Assembly: GCA_001986395.2 (NCBI GenBank)
Contig: MQVO02000005.1
Location: 992,001 to 1,056,000, forward strand
Origin: Irpex lacteus
Taxonomy: Eukaryota > Basidiomycota > Agaricomycetes > Polyporales > Irpicaceae
DNA length: 64,000 nucleotides
Reading direction: 5' to 3'
A program made the position numbers and the translations under genes. A model generated the notes under the pieces. The model ran no database searches. It saw only the letters and a list, made by a program, of their open reading frames with translations, and was not told the origin of the DNA. This document shows positions 41,743 through 53,448 of this stretch, in pieces (the stretch's first letter is position 1; each line of letters begins with the position of its first letter).

Positions 41743-43224
41743 ATGACCACAGACTTGGCACTGAGCAAAGCCCAACTTGTTTGCATTGCTCTAGAAACAT
41801 ATCTATACGGTACGTTGCCTGTTTAGCACTCCGTTATCTCCAAGTTGACATCATCACGCGGTAATAGGATTGTACACTGTTCTTGCAGCACTCACGGTGT
41901 GGCTGCTGCTGTAGGTCGTCATCGGGTCTGTATACGGCACGATGATGCTCATCAGCACTTGGTGTACAGCACTCGCCGGAAGAGGGACGGGACAACTATC
42001 ATGATCGTTCTTCATACTGTGCTCATGTTCGCAATTTGCACGGGGCATGTAGGAATCATCCTGGAGTACATGTTCTCCATATTTCTTCAGCAAAATGTCG
42101 CAGTCAATAACGGCACTATACCGACCCAAGATGGCAGATTCTTTGCCTTCCTTATTCTGCTGTTCTTGAATGTAAGTACCAATTTAACCAATATATTCTG
42201 CACTGTGAACTGCAATGCTCACGTTTTGTAGTGCATATTTGGTGACTTGATTGTCATCTGGCGAGTATGGGTTATTTGGAGTCGAAATAAGAAAGCGGTC
42301 GCAGTTCCCACCCTGCTTTGGGCAGCAAGCTTAGGTATGAGCCTCATACTAGTCACATTCTACATTGATCTGACTGTACGGACTGAACATGACATGTTCG
42401 GCAGTCACGTTCGCTGGCTCTGTCTATGCTCTCTCTCGACCAAGGGGAATATGGCGGGAAGAAGGCCTCGTCGTCTCACCATGGGTGGCAGTTTTCATGA
42501 GTATGTCGTTATCGACGAACTTGACTGCAGTCATAGCAGTCTCCTATCGCTACTGGTATGTCTTTCAGCAGTGTCATGTCCTTGTGTCATTAAGTAGTAC
42601 TCATTGGACGTAGCTTATACCGCAGAGAAGTAATAAGCGTTTTGAGACGTCACATCGGGGATCTTGGCGTGGCCTCCGCCTTCACCCTCATCATAGAGTC
42701 GGGATCTCTGTACTGTGTGATATGGGTCAGTCCTCTAAGCTGTGTCAGTAGCGTGCGACTATTTGACAGTTTTTTTACACTTTCCCTTACTCTGACAGTC
42801 TGTTCTACTAGCTGCGTATGTCACATCAAATCGGACTCTGGATACAACACTCCTAGCTTCTGTTGCAATACTGACCGTGAGTTAACTTCGTGGATCTTGA
42901 GTATATGAGGGTCGTAACATTTTTCTCATACTGATTATATAACACCAGGCGATGTACCCGTCCCTCATCATCGTCCTCGTATGTCTCCGACAGTCCCAAG
43001 CACAACAAACGGACAGGCTAGTAGTGTGTGGCCAAGACACCGAAGGATCTCCCACTGTCGCTTCTCGCGTTCACCCGATATCCAGTACCTCAAGGGTGAT
43101 TGAAAGCTTGAGAGGGAGACACGGCATAAAATGCATACCTGCAGCAATCAAAGTCCGAGAGGGGGAGCTGTTGACGTATGGTAGAAGTGAGGTTGAATTA
43201 TCACTGCGGAACACGACTCAGTAA
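41743..43224 (+). CDS. Seven-TM integral membrane protein, paralogue 1 (orphan family)
   Basis: Eight exons: 41743-41809, 41868-41910, 41970-42171, 42232-42334, 42405-42555, 42614-42725, 42799-42876 and 42949-43224, giving 343 residues. Seven hydrophobic segments are visible: LVCIALETYLYGLYTVLAAL, TTIMIVLHTVLMFAICTGHV, RFFAFLILLFLNCIFGDLIV, VPTLLWAASLGMS region, WVAVFMSMSLSTNLTAVIAV, LIIESGSLYCVIW and MYPSLIIVLVCL, then a polar tail. The first seven exons have exactly the same lengths as the paralogue at 57488-58990. I know this layout as an expanded, uncharacterised Agaricomycete membrane family; receptor function is not shown. The last codon may instead splice on at GTAAGT (43221), which would change the C-terminus. 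Confidence 0.82.
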
Positions 43225-43750
43225 GTATATCGATTCGTTTGCATCTTCAGTTAACACGGTCGCATAGAATATTGGTTGAACCATGAACAAAGTAAGTAGG
43301 TGTAAATCATGTAAAGACTGGATCGTTCTGCTGTATTGTATGTTTATCTCCGACGTTCCCTGCACCTGCTACGTCGTAGTACTTATGCATCCTACAAGTT
43401 GTTTATCGTCACTTTCTTGTACTACTGATGAAATGAGCTTACGAACATAACTCGAGTACCTTCCCAAACTCTTGGCATGAAATATGCTCGTCCTTTTTTG
43501 TTTCTGGTGGTTCCGGTCACGATGTCGTATGCGAATCTTGTCGAACAGTCTCAAAATGCTACATTTCCACCATTTACCAAACAACAAGAAAGTTCTACAA
43601 TACAACGTAAGAACACAATTTCCCTTTCTTCATCATTCCAATCCGTTACATCCGCACGGTACGCAGCGCGCGGATACATGTCCATTGTTGCACATTACTG
43701 CCGGTTCGTGATTCGTGTATGTCCATAGTCCAAACCCCATCGCCCCAAAC
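43225..43750. other. Intergenic between tail-to-tail genes
   Basis: About 525 bp between the stop of the seven-TM gene and the minus-strand stop at 43751. Only short chance frames. It should hold both 3' UTRs. Confidence 0.5.
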
Positions 43751-45468
43751 TCATTCACCACCACCGACGCCAATACTGAGGCTACTCAGCGTAACAGCGT
43801 CCTCATGTTTCGCCATGTCGAAGTTACGAGCCCAGTCTGGTCTTCCATTCGTACGTCCTTGTCCAAAGCCGCTGGAAGACGCGCTATCGGACCGGCGAAG
43901 GGCGAATGCAGGGAGGGGAGGGTATGACATGCTGTTCGCACGGGACCTGCAGTAATGATCATATAATTAGTCCGATTCTAAAACGAGCATAACGTAGAAT
44001 TCGACACTCACGATCCACGCAAGGTCGGCGCATTTGACAAATGCGCGAAGTTACTCGGGAACAGAGGATGTCCCGGGCCCCTCTCGTTCAACGCATCGTA
44101 CGTCACGTCCGGGTCGGTCTCACTGAGACGACGTTGCGGAATGGGGGATGTACCCGGTTGGGCGAGCAGCAAGGGTGAGACAGCGGGGTTACTAGCAGTC
44201 GTGCTAATTCGAAGGCCTTGAATCGCAGCGTCTAGATTGTTCGGGTTCGCAGAGCCCTCCTCTTCTTCCTTCTCCTCTTCGTCTTCCTCACGAAGCTCGT
44301 GGAGAGAGGTCATGTTCTCCCCTGTAGTCGGGTCGACGGCGGATGGCGGTGGAGGAGCCGTAGCGATGACGGGCTCGATGGATAGTTCGAGTTCGGATGT
44401 CACAGGTGAGGGTGGCCCGTCGGTGTGACGAGCTGATCCTCCACCGATAGACACGACGGGTGAGTCAGGCTCGAATACATCGTTGTCAAGTGCAGCGCTG
44501 TTCAATCCTCCAGAGCGTGGAACGCCAATCGGCAGTGATGGTGGCCCAGGCAAACCGAGGTATGCAGCCAATGGGTCCTCGATCGAATCGTCGGTGTCGA
44601 GCTCTGGTGGGATACCCAACGCGCCTTTCATGCGCTCCCATATAAGTTCGGAGCGCGGAAGAATACAGTGGCGGGCCTTACGGACCCAGAGTGCATCGTT
44701 GATGTCCTCACGCTTGGCACGCTTCAGCCAAGCCTCGAGCTGTGCGAACGTCCATTTGTGTGCGTCATCGTCTGCGGAAGGAGTTGGAGTATCCTCGGTG
44801 GCGCTTGCGCGAGCCTCTGGTGGGAAAGTCTGTGATAATAGTGCGAGGAGCTTCGACGAAGGGGGAACGGAGACGAGGGATGTGACCTCTGCTGGGCGGT
44901 CGATGAATGGGAGATAAACGTCGTCGGGCAAAGCGGTAAAAGACACAGGGGCGGGTAGAGGGGAAGTTGCACCTGCGGGACGGGGGTTGCACGACGAACG
45001 TGCTAGCTCCACCACTTTTTCCGGGGATAACTTGGAATGGTTCGGAATAGACTGACTACGGGAGAGTCCTCCACCTCCACCTGCGCTGAAGCCAGGAGAA
45101 GCAGGACGCATGCGAGGGGAGCTGGGACTGCTGGGGCGTCCGTCACGATCGCGGTTGATCGGCGTGAATGAAGTGAACGCGAAACTGAGACGATTGGATT
45201 CTCCTTTACTGGACGTCGAACTGACGGAGGCGTTACTGCCGTGGCGGCGATGGTTTCTACTGTCTTGTTGCTCTACTTGCTGTGGAACGCGTACGATTGT
45301 GAGCCTGCTGCTTGAAGATCTGGCAGGGTTCATGTTGACAGAGGCATGAGTGCCCCATGGATCTGATGCCGAGATGGATCCGCGCCTCGACGAAAGTCGT
45401 CTGGAGAGCGAGGGACTGTGCAGAGGGCTCTGAGAGGGCGATGCTTCTGCACTGCTTGTGCTCGTCAT
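43751..45468 (-). CDS. Ser/Pro-rich protein of unknown function, 550 aa
   Basis: Two exons in coding order, 44012-45468 and 43751-43946, are joined by GTGAGT...CTGCAG splitting a TCG codon. The start is the first ATG of the frame (MTSTSSAEASPSQSP). The N-terminal third is disordered and rich in Ser, with Arg clusters (LSRRLSSRRGS). A more structured block around residues 190-300 has LPDDVYLPFIDRPAEVTSLV and WTFAQLEAWLKRAKREDIND, then LWVRKARHCILPRSELIWERM. An acidic stretch (REEDEEEKEEEEG) follows. The last exon adds a Ser/Gly-rich tail. No known domain was recognised. Numerous SP sites suggest phosphorylation. Confidence 0.78.
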
Positions 45469-46259
45469 CGCGAGGCTATTGATGACAAGAATGAGTACAA
45501 CGATCTTAACAGCATACACCGAACGTACTTTGGGCTGTAATGGGGATTTGAGGGGGTGGAGGGACGTTTCTGTCGCGGTCGGCTGTAAAAATCCATGTTG
45601 GTCGTCGAGTTGAGAGAGTGGTCAATGCAGTTCTACTTACAGAAAGTCTACAAGAATAGGTTCAAAGCCGCCGCCTTCTGCGCACGCGTGTGGGCCGGGA
45701 CCAAAGTCTATTCCTCAGTCTTCAGGCGGTCGAGGGTCTACGGATCGTTCCGTCAATACAGTACCCTACTGCGTTGGACGTGATGGTTCGTTGTGAGACT
45801 GGATCAAGTGACCCCTCGACTGTATGCTGTGTGAACTTGCTGCTTTCTGAAGTCTGATTTCACAGAATACGCAAGATCTATACATGTGTGTTCCTGATAT
45901 AAGTGCACTGGATGTGTCCTAGAGCGATAAACTTTACCTTTTCCACGGTGTTGTAGACGTAAATCGTTACCTTCACGTCGTGATCGTCGTCGTGATCGCT
46001 GTGGTGGACGTCGAGGAAAGAGGGGACAACGCGAGGTCGTCCCCGGAGTCCAGGCTCTGGGGTAATGTAACAGACGCCCATAAATACGTCAATGTTCGAG
46101 AAATTGCTCCCGACCACTTATTTTGGCTTATTCATCCTCTTTGGGCTTAGCTACGCATAATATATTATAGATTGTAAGTAATTGCTCAGTAATTGTTATC
46201 CCCTTCCTCTCAACTCGACATTGTGGTCTGTCTCAAGGACATTGATAAACGACTCTGAA
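45469..46259. promoter_or_regulatory. Divergent promoter region between the Ser/Pro-rich and RED genes
   Basis: About 790 bp between two divergent start codons. Short frames (60-80 codons) have no recognisable content. It presumably contains both promoters and 5' UTRs. Confidence 0.4.
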
Positions 46260-47826
46260 ATGGATCAGGTAAGTATACATATCTCTTAAGCACTTTACGC
46301 AGTACTTACCGAAAACTGTAGGACTCTTTTCGACAACTCTTGCAATCTGGTCCAGCCACCAAACCGAAGACCACAACAACTGGCTGGGGAACGTCCTCCA
46401 AGAAATCTAGTAAAACGTGAAGTATATTCTTTTTATATACCACTCCCAGAGATTGACAGGTATGTGCTAGAAAGAATGCCAAAGAGGATGCAGCCAAGCC
46501 CGCTTTCAAACCGCGCGCCGTGAAGAAGGCAGAGAATTATCGTGACAGAGCCACCGAACGGAGGCATGGTGTTGCTGGGGACTACGCTCAAGTGCGTGTC
46601 ATTCTACTTTCTATTGGTCCATACGCTTATGCAACGCCTGTATCACTCAGGTAGAGGCTCTTGCCGAGGACTTTGAACGACGCAATGCCGAATTAGATGC
46701 CAAAACAGTGCACATCTCGCGTTATTAACTCCGTGACACTCACTAATACGCATGTCAATATAGCTCGAGGAACAAAGGCGATATTTAGGTGGTGACAGCG
46801 TCCACACCGTCCTCGTCAAAGGCCTCGACTTCGCCCTCCTCGAACAAAACAAAGCCCGTGCTCAAGCAGCAACAGAAGATGACGACACGCTCGAACAAGC
46901 ATTTATCGAAGGCTCATCCACTCTTCCAAAGAAACGCACGCGAGAAGAGATCGTCGCAGAGCTGAAGAACAAGCGGTCGAAAGGTGACAGCGGAGAAAGG
47001 AGTGAAGGCGCGGCGAAGAGTGATGTGGTGGCGTTGGAGGAGGCTAAGAAGGCGGGGAAGTTCAAGCCGATTGGGTTTAAGCCTATTGGGGAGACAGACA
47101 AAAAAGGGAAGAAGAAGGTGGTGAAGAAGGTGAAGGGCGAGGGGAAGAAGAAGAAGGCTAAAGAGGATGCAGCGAGTGAGGCTACAAGCAAGGAGGCACC
47201 GGCTACATCGAAAGATACCACCAAGCCTGAGGAACAGACGAGTACTTCAGCGAAACCCGCTGAGCCGGAGTCCCAGCCCGAGCCGATAGACGAAGACTTT
47301 GACATCTTCGCCGACGCGGGAGAATATAACGGTCTCGACCTTGGAGACGAAGACGACGATGACGCGAGCGACGCTGAACCCGGTGCCATCGCAGACGACT
47401 CAGAACCCATAGTTCCACCTCGAAAATGGATAGAGACAGAAGAAGATCGACCTGCTCTTCCTCGCGAGGCTTCCAAGTCTGGATCTCCGTCCAGAGGATC
47501 TGAGCCTCCCGCCCGACCGCCTCATAAGTCTGAAGAGCCAGAGGAGGGTGAAGAAGCAGAAGAAGAGGCACCTGTGCGCCTTGTACCGCTCTCGTCGTCA
47601 ATTGCCATTAGAGATATACTTGCTGCTGACCAGGAAGAGGAGAAGGCGGAGAAACGGAGGGCGAGGAAGGAGAAGAAGAAGAAAGGGGAGTTGACTGCTG
47701 CGGGGAAGGTCGACCGGGATTATCAACGGTAAGTGCATGTGTTGCGTTTGGCAGTCTCAACAGTCGCTGAGACATATGCATCTCAGGTTGAAAGCGTACC
47801 AAGAGAAGAAGGGTGGCGAGTCGTGA
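46260..47826 (+). CDS. RED/IK-like splicing factor
   Basis: Six exons: 46260-46268, 46322-46416, 46471-46591, 46651-46707, 46764-47728 and 47787-47826, giving 428 residues. The first exon holds just MDQ. The N-terminal region matches the RED_N layout: AFKPRAVKKAENYRDRATERR, GVAGDYAQVEALAEDFERR, then YLGGDSVHTVLVKGLDFALLEQNKARA. The phrase GGD-x-x-H-T-x-LVKGLDFALL is the family signature. The middle and C-terminus are Lys-rich, then acidic, then KAEKRRARKEKKKKGELTAA and DRDYQRLKAYQEKKGG. RED/IK is a spliceosomal B-complex protein that works with MFAP1 and SMU1. The fungal protein is shorter than the animal one and lacks the RED-dipeptide repeat. Confidence 0.88.
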
Positions 47827-47944
47827 TGTTTTTGTTCTCTTGGTTTTTGAACTCTTGTTATGTAGTACGGGGCATCTATTCGCACACATGGTATATAGGC
47901 GTACATTCCACACACGCACTCGAACGGATATAAGTACGAGTGAA

Positions 47945-48565
47945 TCATGATTTGGAGGAGGTCGAATTAGAGTCGAGTAGCCCAGCTCTTTGCGCGAAGT
48001 TCGTGAATGACAACCGGGGGTCTAATTCGTCTAGTGGTCTATAGAGCGGGATAGCATAGAACGATAGGTTGGAAGAAATGGATACACGCGTCAGTAAACA
48101 GTCAGAGATACAGGGAATAGAATACGCACCGTTTCTTCATCTCGCTCCTCCACGTAATCTCCTTCAACTCCGGTGCACGTATCGCAGCAGCGATGGTCCC
48201 AAGCACAAACGCGAGCAAAGTTTCGACTACAATCTGTTATAGAACAACCAGTAAATGGATGAGAGCTGGAAGCAGACCGTGACGTTGGGTACGGGAATGA
48301 GAACGTACGTCGGCGGGTAACGACCCCTCCGGTCGTCCTGCGGCCTTCAAGAGTGATAAGTCTGTTAAAATGCAGCATAACCAGTATTAGCACTTTGACC
48401 AGTGAGCCAAAATGGTTCACAGGATGCTTACGCTCGTACGTCGAGAACGCGGCTACGTATTCGAGCGGATGGTTAGCCCAGGCCTACACGAACGAACACA
48501 GTATAGCAACGCGCACCATGTAGTATAGTGAGAATGGCTATCGTCAGTAGCACGTTTCCAAACAT
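47945..48565 (-). CDS. EMC5: ER membrane protein complex subunit 5 (EMC5/MMGT1 family)
   Basis: Five small exons in coding order: 48517-48565, 48432-48452 (21 bp), 48309-48361, 48130-48233 and 47945-48038, giving 106 residues. Features are a first TM helix (MFGNVLLTIAILTILHAAFS), the typical STYEHLSLLKA...SLPADIVVETLLAFVLGTI with a second TM helix, then RAPELKEITWRSEMKKRPLDELDPRLSFTNFAQR. This follows the family layout of LP-x-D-I, the second TM, LK-I and a cytosolic tail. EMC5 is a core subunit of the ER membrane insertase for tail-anchored and multipass proteins. No single exon makes a long open frame, so the gene is easy to miss. It is convergent with the RED gene, with 118 bp between stops. 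Confidence 0.87.
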
Positions 48566-48987
48566 CTTTGAGTGGTTTGTACGGTTCTGTGACTGAGTGT
48601 TTTGAGTAATAGCCTACTGGTAGTGTCGAAGTCTGAGGTTAAGGTGGCCGGGCTTGACGCCGCCCTCTGTGTAATGCAAGCGCCGTTGAAATATACGTAC
48701 TTCACGGAAGATACAGAACATTGCATTTAATTGGTCATGTTTCAGGAGAGGGCTACTTGTACAAGAGCTGTATGTGCATGGGAGTGAATCATATAAAGAG
48801 GATCTAGTGACATTCAAGAGAGGGAGGCGCGTATCGTATGCGTAAATGTAGGGTGTAGATATTGTATGAACGTAATGCAAGATGTATCAGATGATATCCG
48901 GACTCGAGGAAGGAGAGAGGGATTATGGCCATCATTAAGGTAATGGTATGAGGAGGAAGAAGGGGAATGATAGAAGACCAGACACGC
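48566..48987. other. Intergenic between the EMC5 start and the sterol acyltransferase 3' end
   Basis: About 420 bp. It should hold the EMC5 promoter and the 3' UTR of the sterol acyltransferase gene. No other feature is seen. Confidence 0.45.
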
Positions 48988-51152
48988 TCAGTATGCGCAA
49001 TACGCAACACACAGCAGCGGGAAGCCGGCGTACAGCCCTATCCAGAAGACGATATTGCCCAAGAGCTTGTTCCGCTTGATAGCCGGTATCCTCCCGATCG
49101 CAATGAGCGGAATCTGCGCCAGCTGCATCGTGAACAAGTAGAACCTACGCACACTCGTAAGCCAACAGTCACCAAATCGATCTCAATCTACGAACACATA
49201 CCTGATCTTCTTGGTCACGATCGCCATCACCAGCTCGTGCACCGCCGCGCTGAGCAAGAACGTAAGGAACATCGCACTCTTCTTCGACAGCTTGTACGAG
49301 GAGATCGACGACGCGTACACGTGGCGCAAGAGGAAGGTGTGCACTGGCTTGTTCCACTTCCTGGAGAACTCATCCCACGATGTCGAGTTCCACCAGTCTT
49401 CGTAGAATTGTCTGTCGGCGAACCGGGTGAGTTCTGCGAAGCCGTTGCAGATGCACTCTGTGAACGAACGTCAATGCAATGAAATAAGCGGCAGAGGGAC
49501 AAGAACATACCGAAGATGAGGTAGAATAGGAGAATGTAGGCGATCATGAATGGAAGAGCAAGATCGAGTAGGGAGCGAAGGAATGACTGGTCGGCGGTGG
49601 GTGTAAGAGGGAAGATGAAGCTCTCCGTGATGGTGTACAGCAACGCAAACGTGCCAAACGTCGCAACCGTCTTCTCGAACACGTAGAGTGGGCGAATCCT
49701 ATAAAGTCCGTCAACAGCTGACCCCAAACTATGAATTTGTCACACGTACTTATCCGTCATAGGATACTCCAGCTCGTACACCAGCGTTGGGACGAGCATG
49801 TAGTGGGCGAATCGCTTGTAGGTAATGTTGTCCGGCCACCTGATGTATTCTGGGCCCATGCTGACGAGTTCGCTCTCCAGTTCGGAGTACTCTTTCGCCA
49901 GAGCGGAAATATTCTCATCTGGATGATCGACCAAAGGATGAGGACCAGGCTTGAGAACGTGCGAGGCGGGAAGAACACGGTTCCCGGTGGTAATAATCTG
50001 TGTCGCGTTGACAGTGTTCGCAGGTTGGAGCTGAGGGGACCTTGTTGAAGCCGACTTGGACCGTTTGCGAAGAGTGTTTTCGCTATTTACATGAGGGGTA
50101 GGAGTGTCGTTGGTCGGTGCCTCGTCTTCTGAGGAGGCCTCGAGTGCACGGCGCCGGGATTCTGCGACTGCGACGGCTTCGTCCCAACCACCGACAGCGT
50201 CTGTGAGTTTACGGAGCTGCGCGAGTACCGCTTTGGACTGCGCGTCGACGTGGGCAAGATAGCCGTTGATGTTCATGTACGAGTGCATTTTCATGATCAT
50301 CACCAGTGTATGGAGGGTCAGGTAGCCGGATTGAACCCATGGCCAATGTCTATTGATCGAGGTTTAACAATTGACTAAACTTAGAGTATGGTCGTGACGT
50401 ACCTGGTGAATGTCCATTTGATAGCGGCAAATAACACTGCGGTCTGCCACAGGTGCTGAAGTATGACGCCCGTCCTGTAGTAGCTGATCCATCCCTTCTG
50501 AATAGCCTTGGCGAACGGAACGCATATAACCGTTGATAGGACGAGAATGCCGTCTGATATGAAGAGCATTATGGTGTCATCTGCGAACATGAATCGCATG
50601 CCGAACTCCATCGATAGAGGGTAGCCATACGTCTCAACGCTTCTGACGTATGTGCTGACTGCGAACAAGAACATGGAGATCCAGAAGAGCGTGAAGAATC
50701 CCTATAGCACTATGAGTGAATGCGGTAACTATATGCGGTGATTACGCACTCTAAACTCGTTTGTCCCAGAATGCGCATTGCCAATGTCAAAGACTGACTC
50801 TCGAGGTGTAAACGAGATCATCGCACGAAGTTTCTTGTTGGGTCCTGTCCTGACAGGCTTTGACAGGTAGATGGTTCCTTGCGAGGTTTCGAGACCTCCA
50901 GATGGGATGTTGCTGGTGATTTTCGGCTCGTGGTCTTTGGTGTTTTGGCCAAGAGGTTCAACGACCTCTACCACCGCTGTCGTGAATTGGTTTCTGCTGC
51001 ACGTTAGTCTTGGCTTCGCAGCGTCATGTGTGATGGGCTCACCCATTTGCCGACATTCTCGCCATGTCGAGCTCGTCGATGTGCAGGTGAATTGTGGGTG
51101 CTTCATCACCGCTCTCTGTGTCTGGGGTATTTATCCCCTGTGGTTTAGTCAT
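48988..51152 (-). CDS. Sterol O-acyltransferase (ACAT/ARE type, MBOAT family)
   Basis: Seven exons in coding order: 51043-51152, 50750-50996, 50403-50701, 49750-50349, 49511-49698, 49202-49457 and 48988-49144, giving 618 residues. The N-terminus is polar and cytosolic. Multiple TM helices follow (FFTLFWISMFLFAVSTYVRS, TIMLFISDGILVLSTVICV and others), with a long Ser-rich loop in the middle. The family signature FYEDWWNSTSWDEFSRKWN is near residue 499, and the catalytic His lies in SAAVHELVMAI (about 555). The enzyme esterifies sterols with long-chain acyl-CoA in the ER for storage in lipid droplets. Length fits ARE1/ARE2 (about 610-640 residues). A CAGCAG acceptor at exon 2 could be used at either CAG, changing one residue. 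Confidence 0.93.
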
Positions 51153-52188
51153 CGCAACTGAATGTGGTAGTCGGAGGACAAGGCGAGGACAGCGCTGAAC
51201 GAGTTGCTCGGAGGCTTGCTCTCGGCTTGCTCCCCACTTTTCTGACAAGCGCCCTCCCGCCATCACGACGTCACACATGTGCCGTGCGTTGCCGGCCGCC
51301 TGAGCGTTTCGCCAAACTCGAGCCCCGGGTTCGATTACGCTTCGTACCCATTTTTTGTTGAAAGTTCCATGGTGCTTGCTCGCAAAACAAAGTGGCCTGA
51401 GGCCATGGATGCTGGTCCGTATTCGCTTGACGCCCCGGTGCTTACTCTGAGCTCTGACGAAATGGCGAACCGGGATCGAAAATGATTGTGCCGTAAGCAG
51501 CGGATCCGGGATTAGCTGACATAAGTACGCCCCTAAGTGAAGAGACTGTGCACAACCCCACTCGAGATTGATGCATTGATGACTTGGATCACGCTGGAGT
51601 CTGGACTGGTGTCCAGAGTAATTGGGAAATACATGCAAGGTCGGTAAATCAGGCAGGATTAGCTTATCGTCGTTTGCTACGTAAGCACAAAATATGACGA
51701 TGCCAATGGCAGGACTAGGAGGTTTGGTGTGAGTCGTTTCTATATGGGGAAGTAGGCAGCGTGCTTCCTCCTGGTGGCGTCGACGTCCTGCCTTGGCGCT
51801 CCGAATCTGTCTCAGTAGCTGCCAACATCCGTCGGGAGGGAAACTTGGTGAAGATATATTCCTTTCCTTTAGGGCTGCACTGAGCAGATACATGAATAGA
51901 TAACAGAAATACATGAACAACATTGCAGATTCGTGACATGATACTAGTAGGAGAGAGGATTCGGAGGAAATATTGGGTGTCGCGGTTATACTTGGTAGGC
52001 ATGGCCAAGGGTACGGTATTCATGGTAGAGAGGGTGTCGCAAGGTCGTGAAATCATGGATAAAAAATCGGTCGTAAGTGGTTCGCAGACACTTCTTTATA
52101 CTTCTCTGTCATCATAGTCGGTAAGTGACCATCCGTTGCAAGCGACAATGCACGTACTCACGTTGAACGAGCTCCTCGCCAGCTCTTC
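51153..52188. other. Intergenic, no supported gene
   Basis: About 1.0 kb upstream of the sterol acyltransferase and downstream of the Ser-rich minus-strand gene. An antisense-like frame (to 51923) runs into the acyltransferase first exon but has no separate start or domain. It is likely the acyltransferase promoter plus spacer. Confidence 0.45.
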
Positions 52189-53448
52189 TCAAGTGGACAA
52201 GCGACGTTTCATCCGTGGCCGTATCGAAACAGCGCATGGTCCTTGCTCATCGAGAACTTTATGGCGCATTACATCGGCTCCATCCCTAGGGACCCGTTGT
52301 TCGACATTTGCGGCTCCTTCGGTAAATGCGGCAGAAGAGACGCGCTCTCTAAGTATGTATTTCCTGCAGGTGATCTTCTGGCCTTGACTCTCCTCAGCTA
52401 GGCCTCGCTCGGTCTCTTGCGGAACAGCCTGCTCTCCCGTCCTGATCCTCCTCTTCTTCTTGGCCCGCTCGACTACATTCCTCACCATCTCCATCTGGCC
52501 TTTTCCCTCGAGGTTCGATATTGCCCTATCCCTCATCTTTGCGTCCTCACACTTCATCTCTTCCACTCTCGACTTCCCACTCGCATCCTTACTTCCGCAC
52601 CCTGCATCCGTCTTGACCTTCTCAAGTGGCCGATACTTCTCCTTACTCTCCTCCAACACCTTCTCAACCATCGCCCTAAACTCATCAACATCTTCATAAA
52701 GCTCGTGTAGCATCATCTTGAACGTGAACTTCCCACCCATCGAGTCTTTCTCCTTCACCTCAGAGTCGGCACACGGCATATAAGAACTAAACGACCCTCC
52801 AGGAAATTGGGCCGTATAAGTGAGCGGCTGCGGACGCGACTTGCGGAACCTTCCTGCGGTAGTCCTAGTCCTTGTGCGGCCACGCGTCGGTTCTTCGTCT
52901 TCCTCGTCGCTGGTGTCGGAACAGGATGCGTCGTCGCAGGATGGGGAGGTCGGAAAGCTTGAAACGCTGGATGGAGGCGAAGAGAGATAGGCGTCGGTCT
53001 CGCTTGAGCCTGTGCTCGTGGTGAACGTCGTGCCGACTGAAGCTGTCGACTCCGATGAAACGGTCCGTATCAAGGGGATTGGATGCAAAGGTTGCGGTAT
53101 ATCTGGAATTGACTCTTTGACAGGCTTGCAAGGCGAAGGCGACTCGGGCCGGAGCCTCTGGGATCTCGTGACATTGGAATTCTTCCTCGGAGTCCTCGAC
53201 ACTTCTTCGTACAAACTCTTGTGGTCCCCGCTGATCAGCCTCGAGAAGAAGTCTCCCAACCTGGCCAGTTCCGCTGCTTTTGCATCTGTGGTGCTCTCAT
53301 CCTTCGTAGTAGTGTATTGCTTGACACCTGCCCTCAACGGAAAGCCATAGGTAGCTCGCAGTGGAGTTTCCTGAGAGCCATTCATAGAACTGCAACTATC
53401 TCTCTCGGTGGTGGCCGTGGCCGCCATACTCGACAACATTGCTGACAT
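52189..53448 (-). CDS. Unknown 419-aa protein, Ser-rich with C-terminal charged coiled-coil
   Basis: An uninterrupted frame from an ATG at 53448. The N-terminal 100 residues include a helix (DAKAAELARLGDFFSRLIS) and KSLYEEVSRTPRKNS. A Ser/Thr-rich acidic middle (SCDDASCSDTSDEEDEE) and a basic patch (RGRTRTRTTAGRFRKSRP) follow. The C-terminal part is charged and helical (FKMMLHELYEDVDEFRAMVE, KCEDAKMRDRAISNLEGKG), with KKKRRIR as a possible nuclear signal. No family was recognised. It is intron-free, unlike its neighbours, which lowers confidence somewhat. Neighbouring genes give no functional clue. Confidence 0.6.
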   Translation of the reverse strand: MSAMLSSMAATATTERDSCSSMNGSQETPLRATYGFPLRAGVKQYTTTKDESTTDAKAAELARLGDFFSRLISGDHKSLYEEVSRTPRKNSNVTRSQRLRPESPSPCKPVKESIPDIPQPLHPIPLIRTVSSESTASVGTTFTTSTGSSETDAYLSSPPSSVSSFPTSPSCDDASCSDTSDEEDEEPTRGRTRTRTTAGRFRKSRPQPLTYTAQFPGGSFSSYMPCADSEVKEKDSMGGKFTFKMMLHELYEDVDEFRAMVEKVLEESKEKYRPLEKVKTDAGCGSKDASGKSRVEEMKCEDAKMRDRAISNLEGKGQMEMVRNVVERAKKKRRIRTGEQAVPQETERGLAEESQGQKITCRKYILRERVSSAAFTEGAANVEQRVPRDGADVMRHKVLDEQGPCAVSIRPRMKRRLST

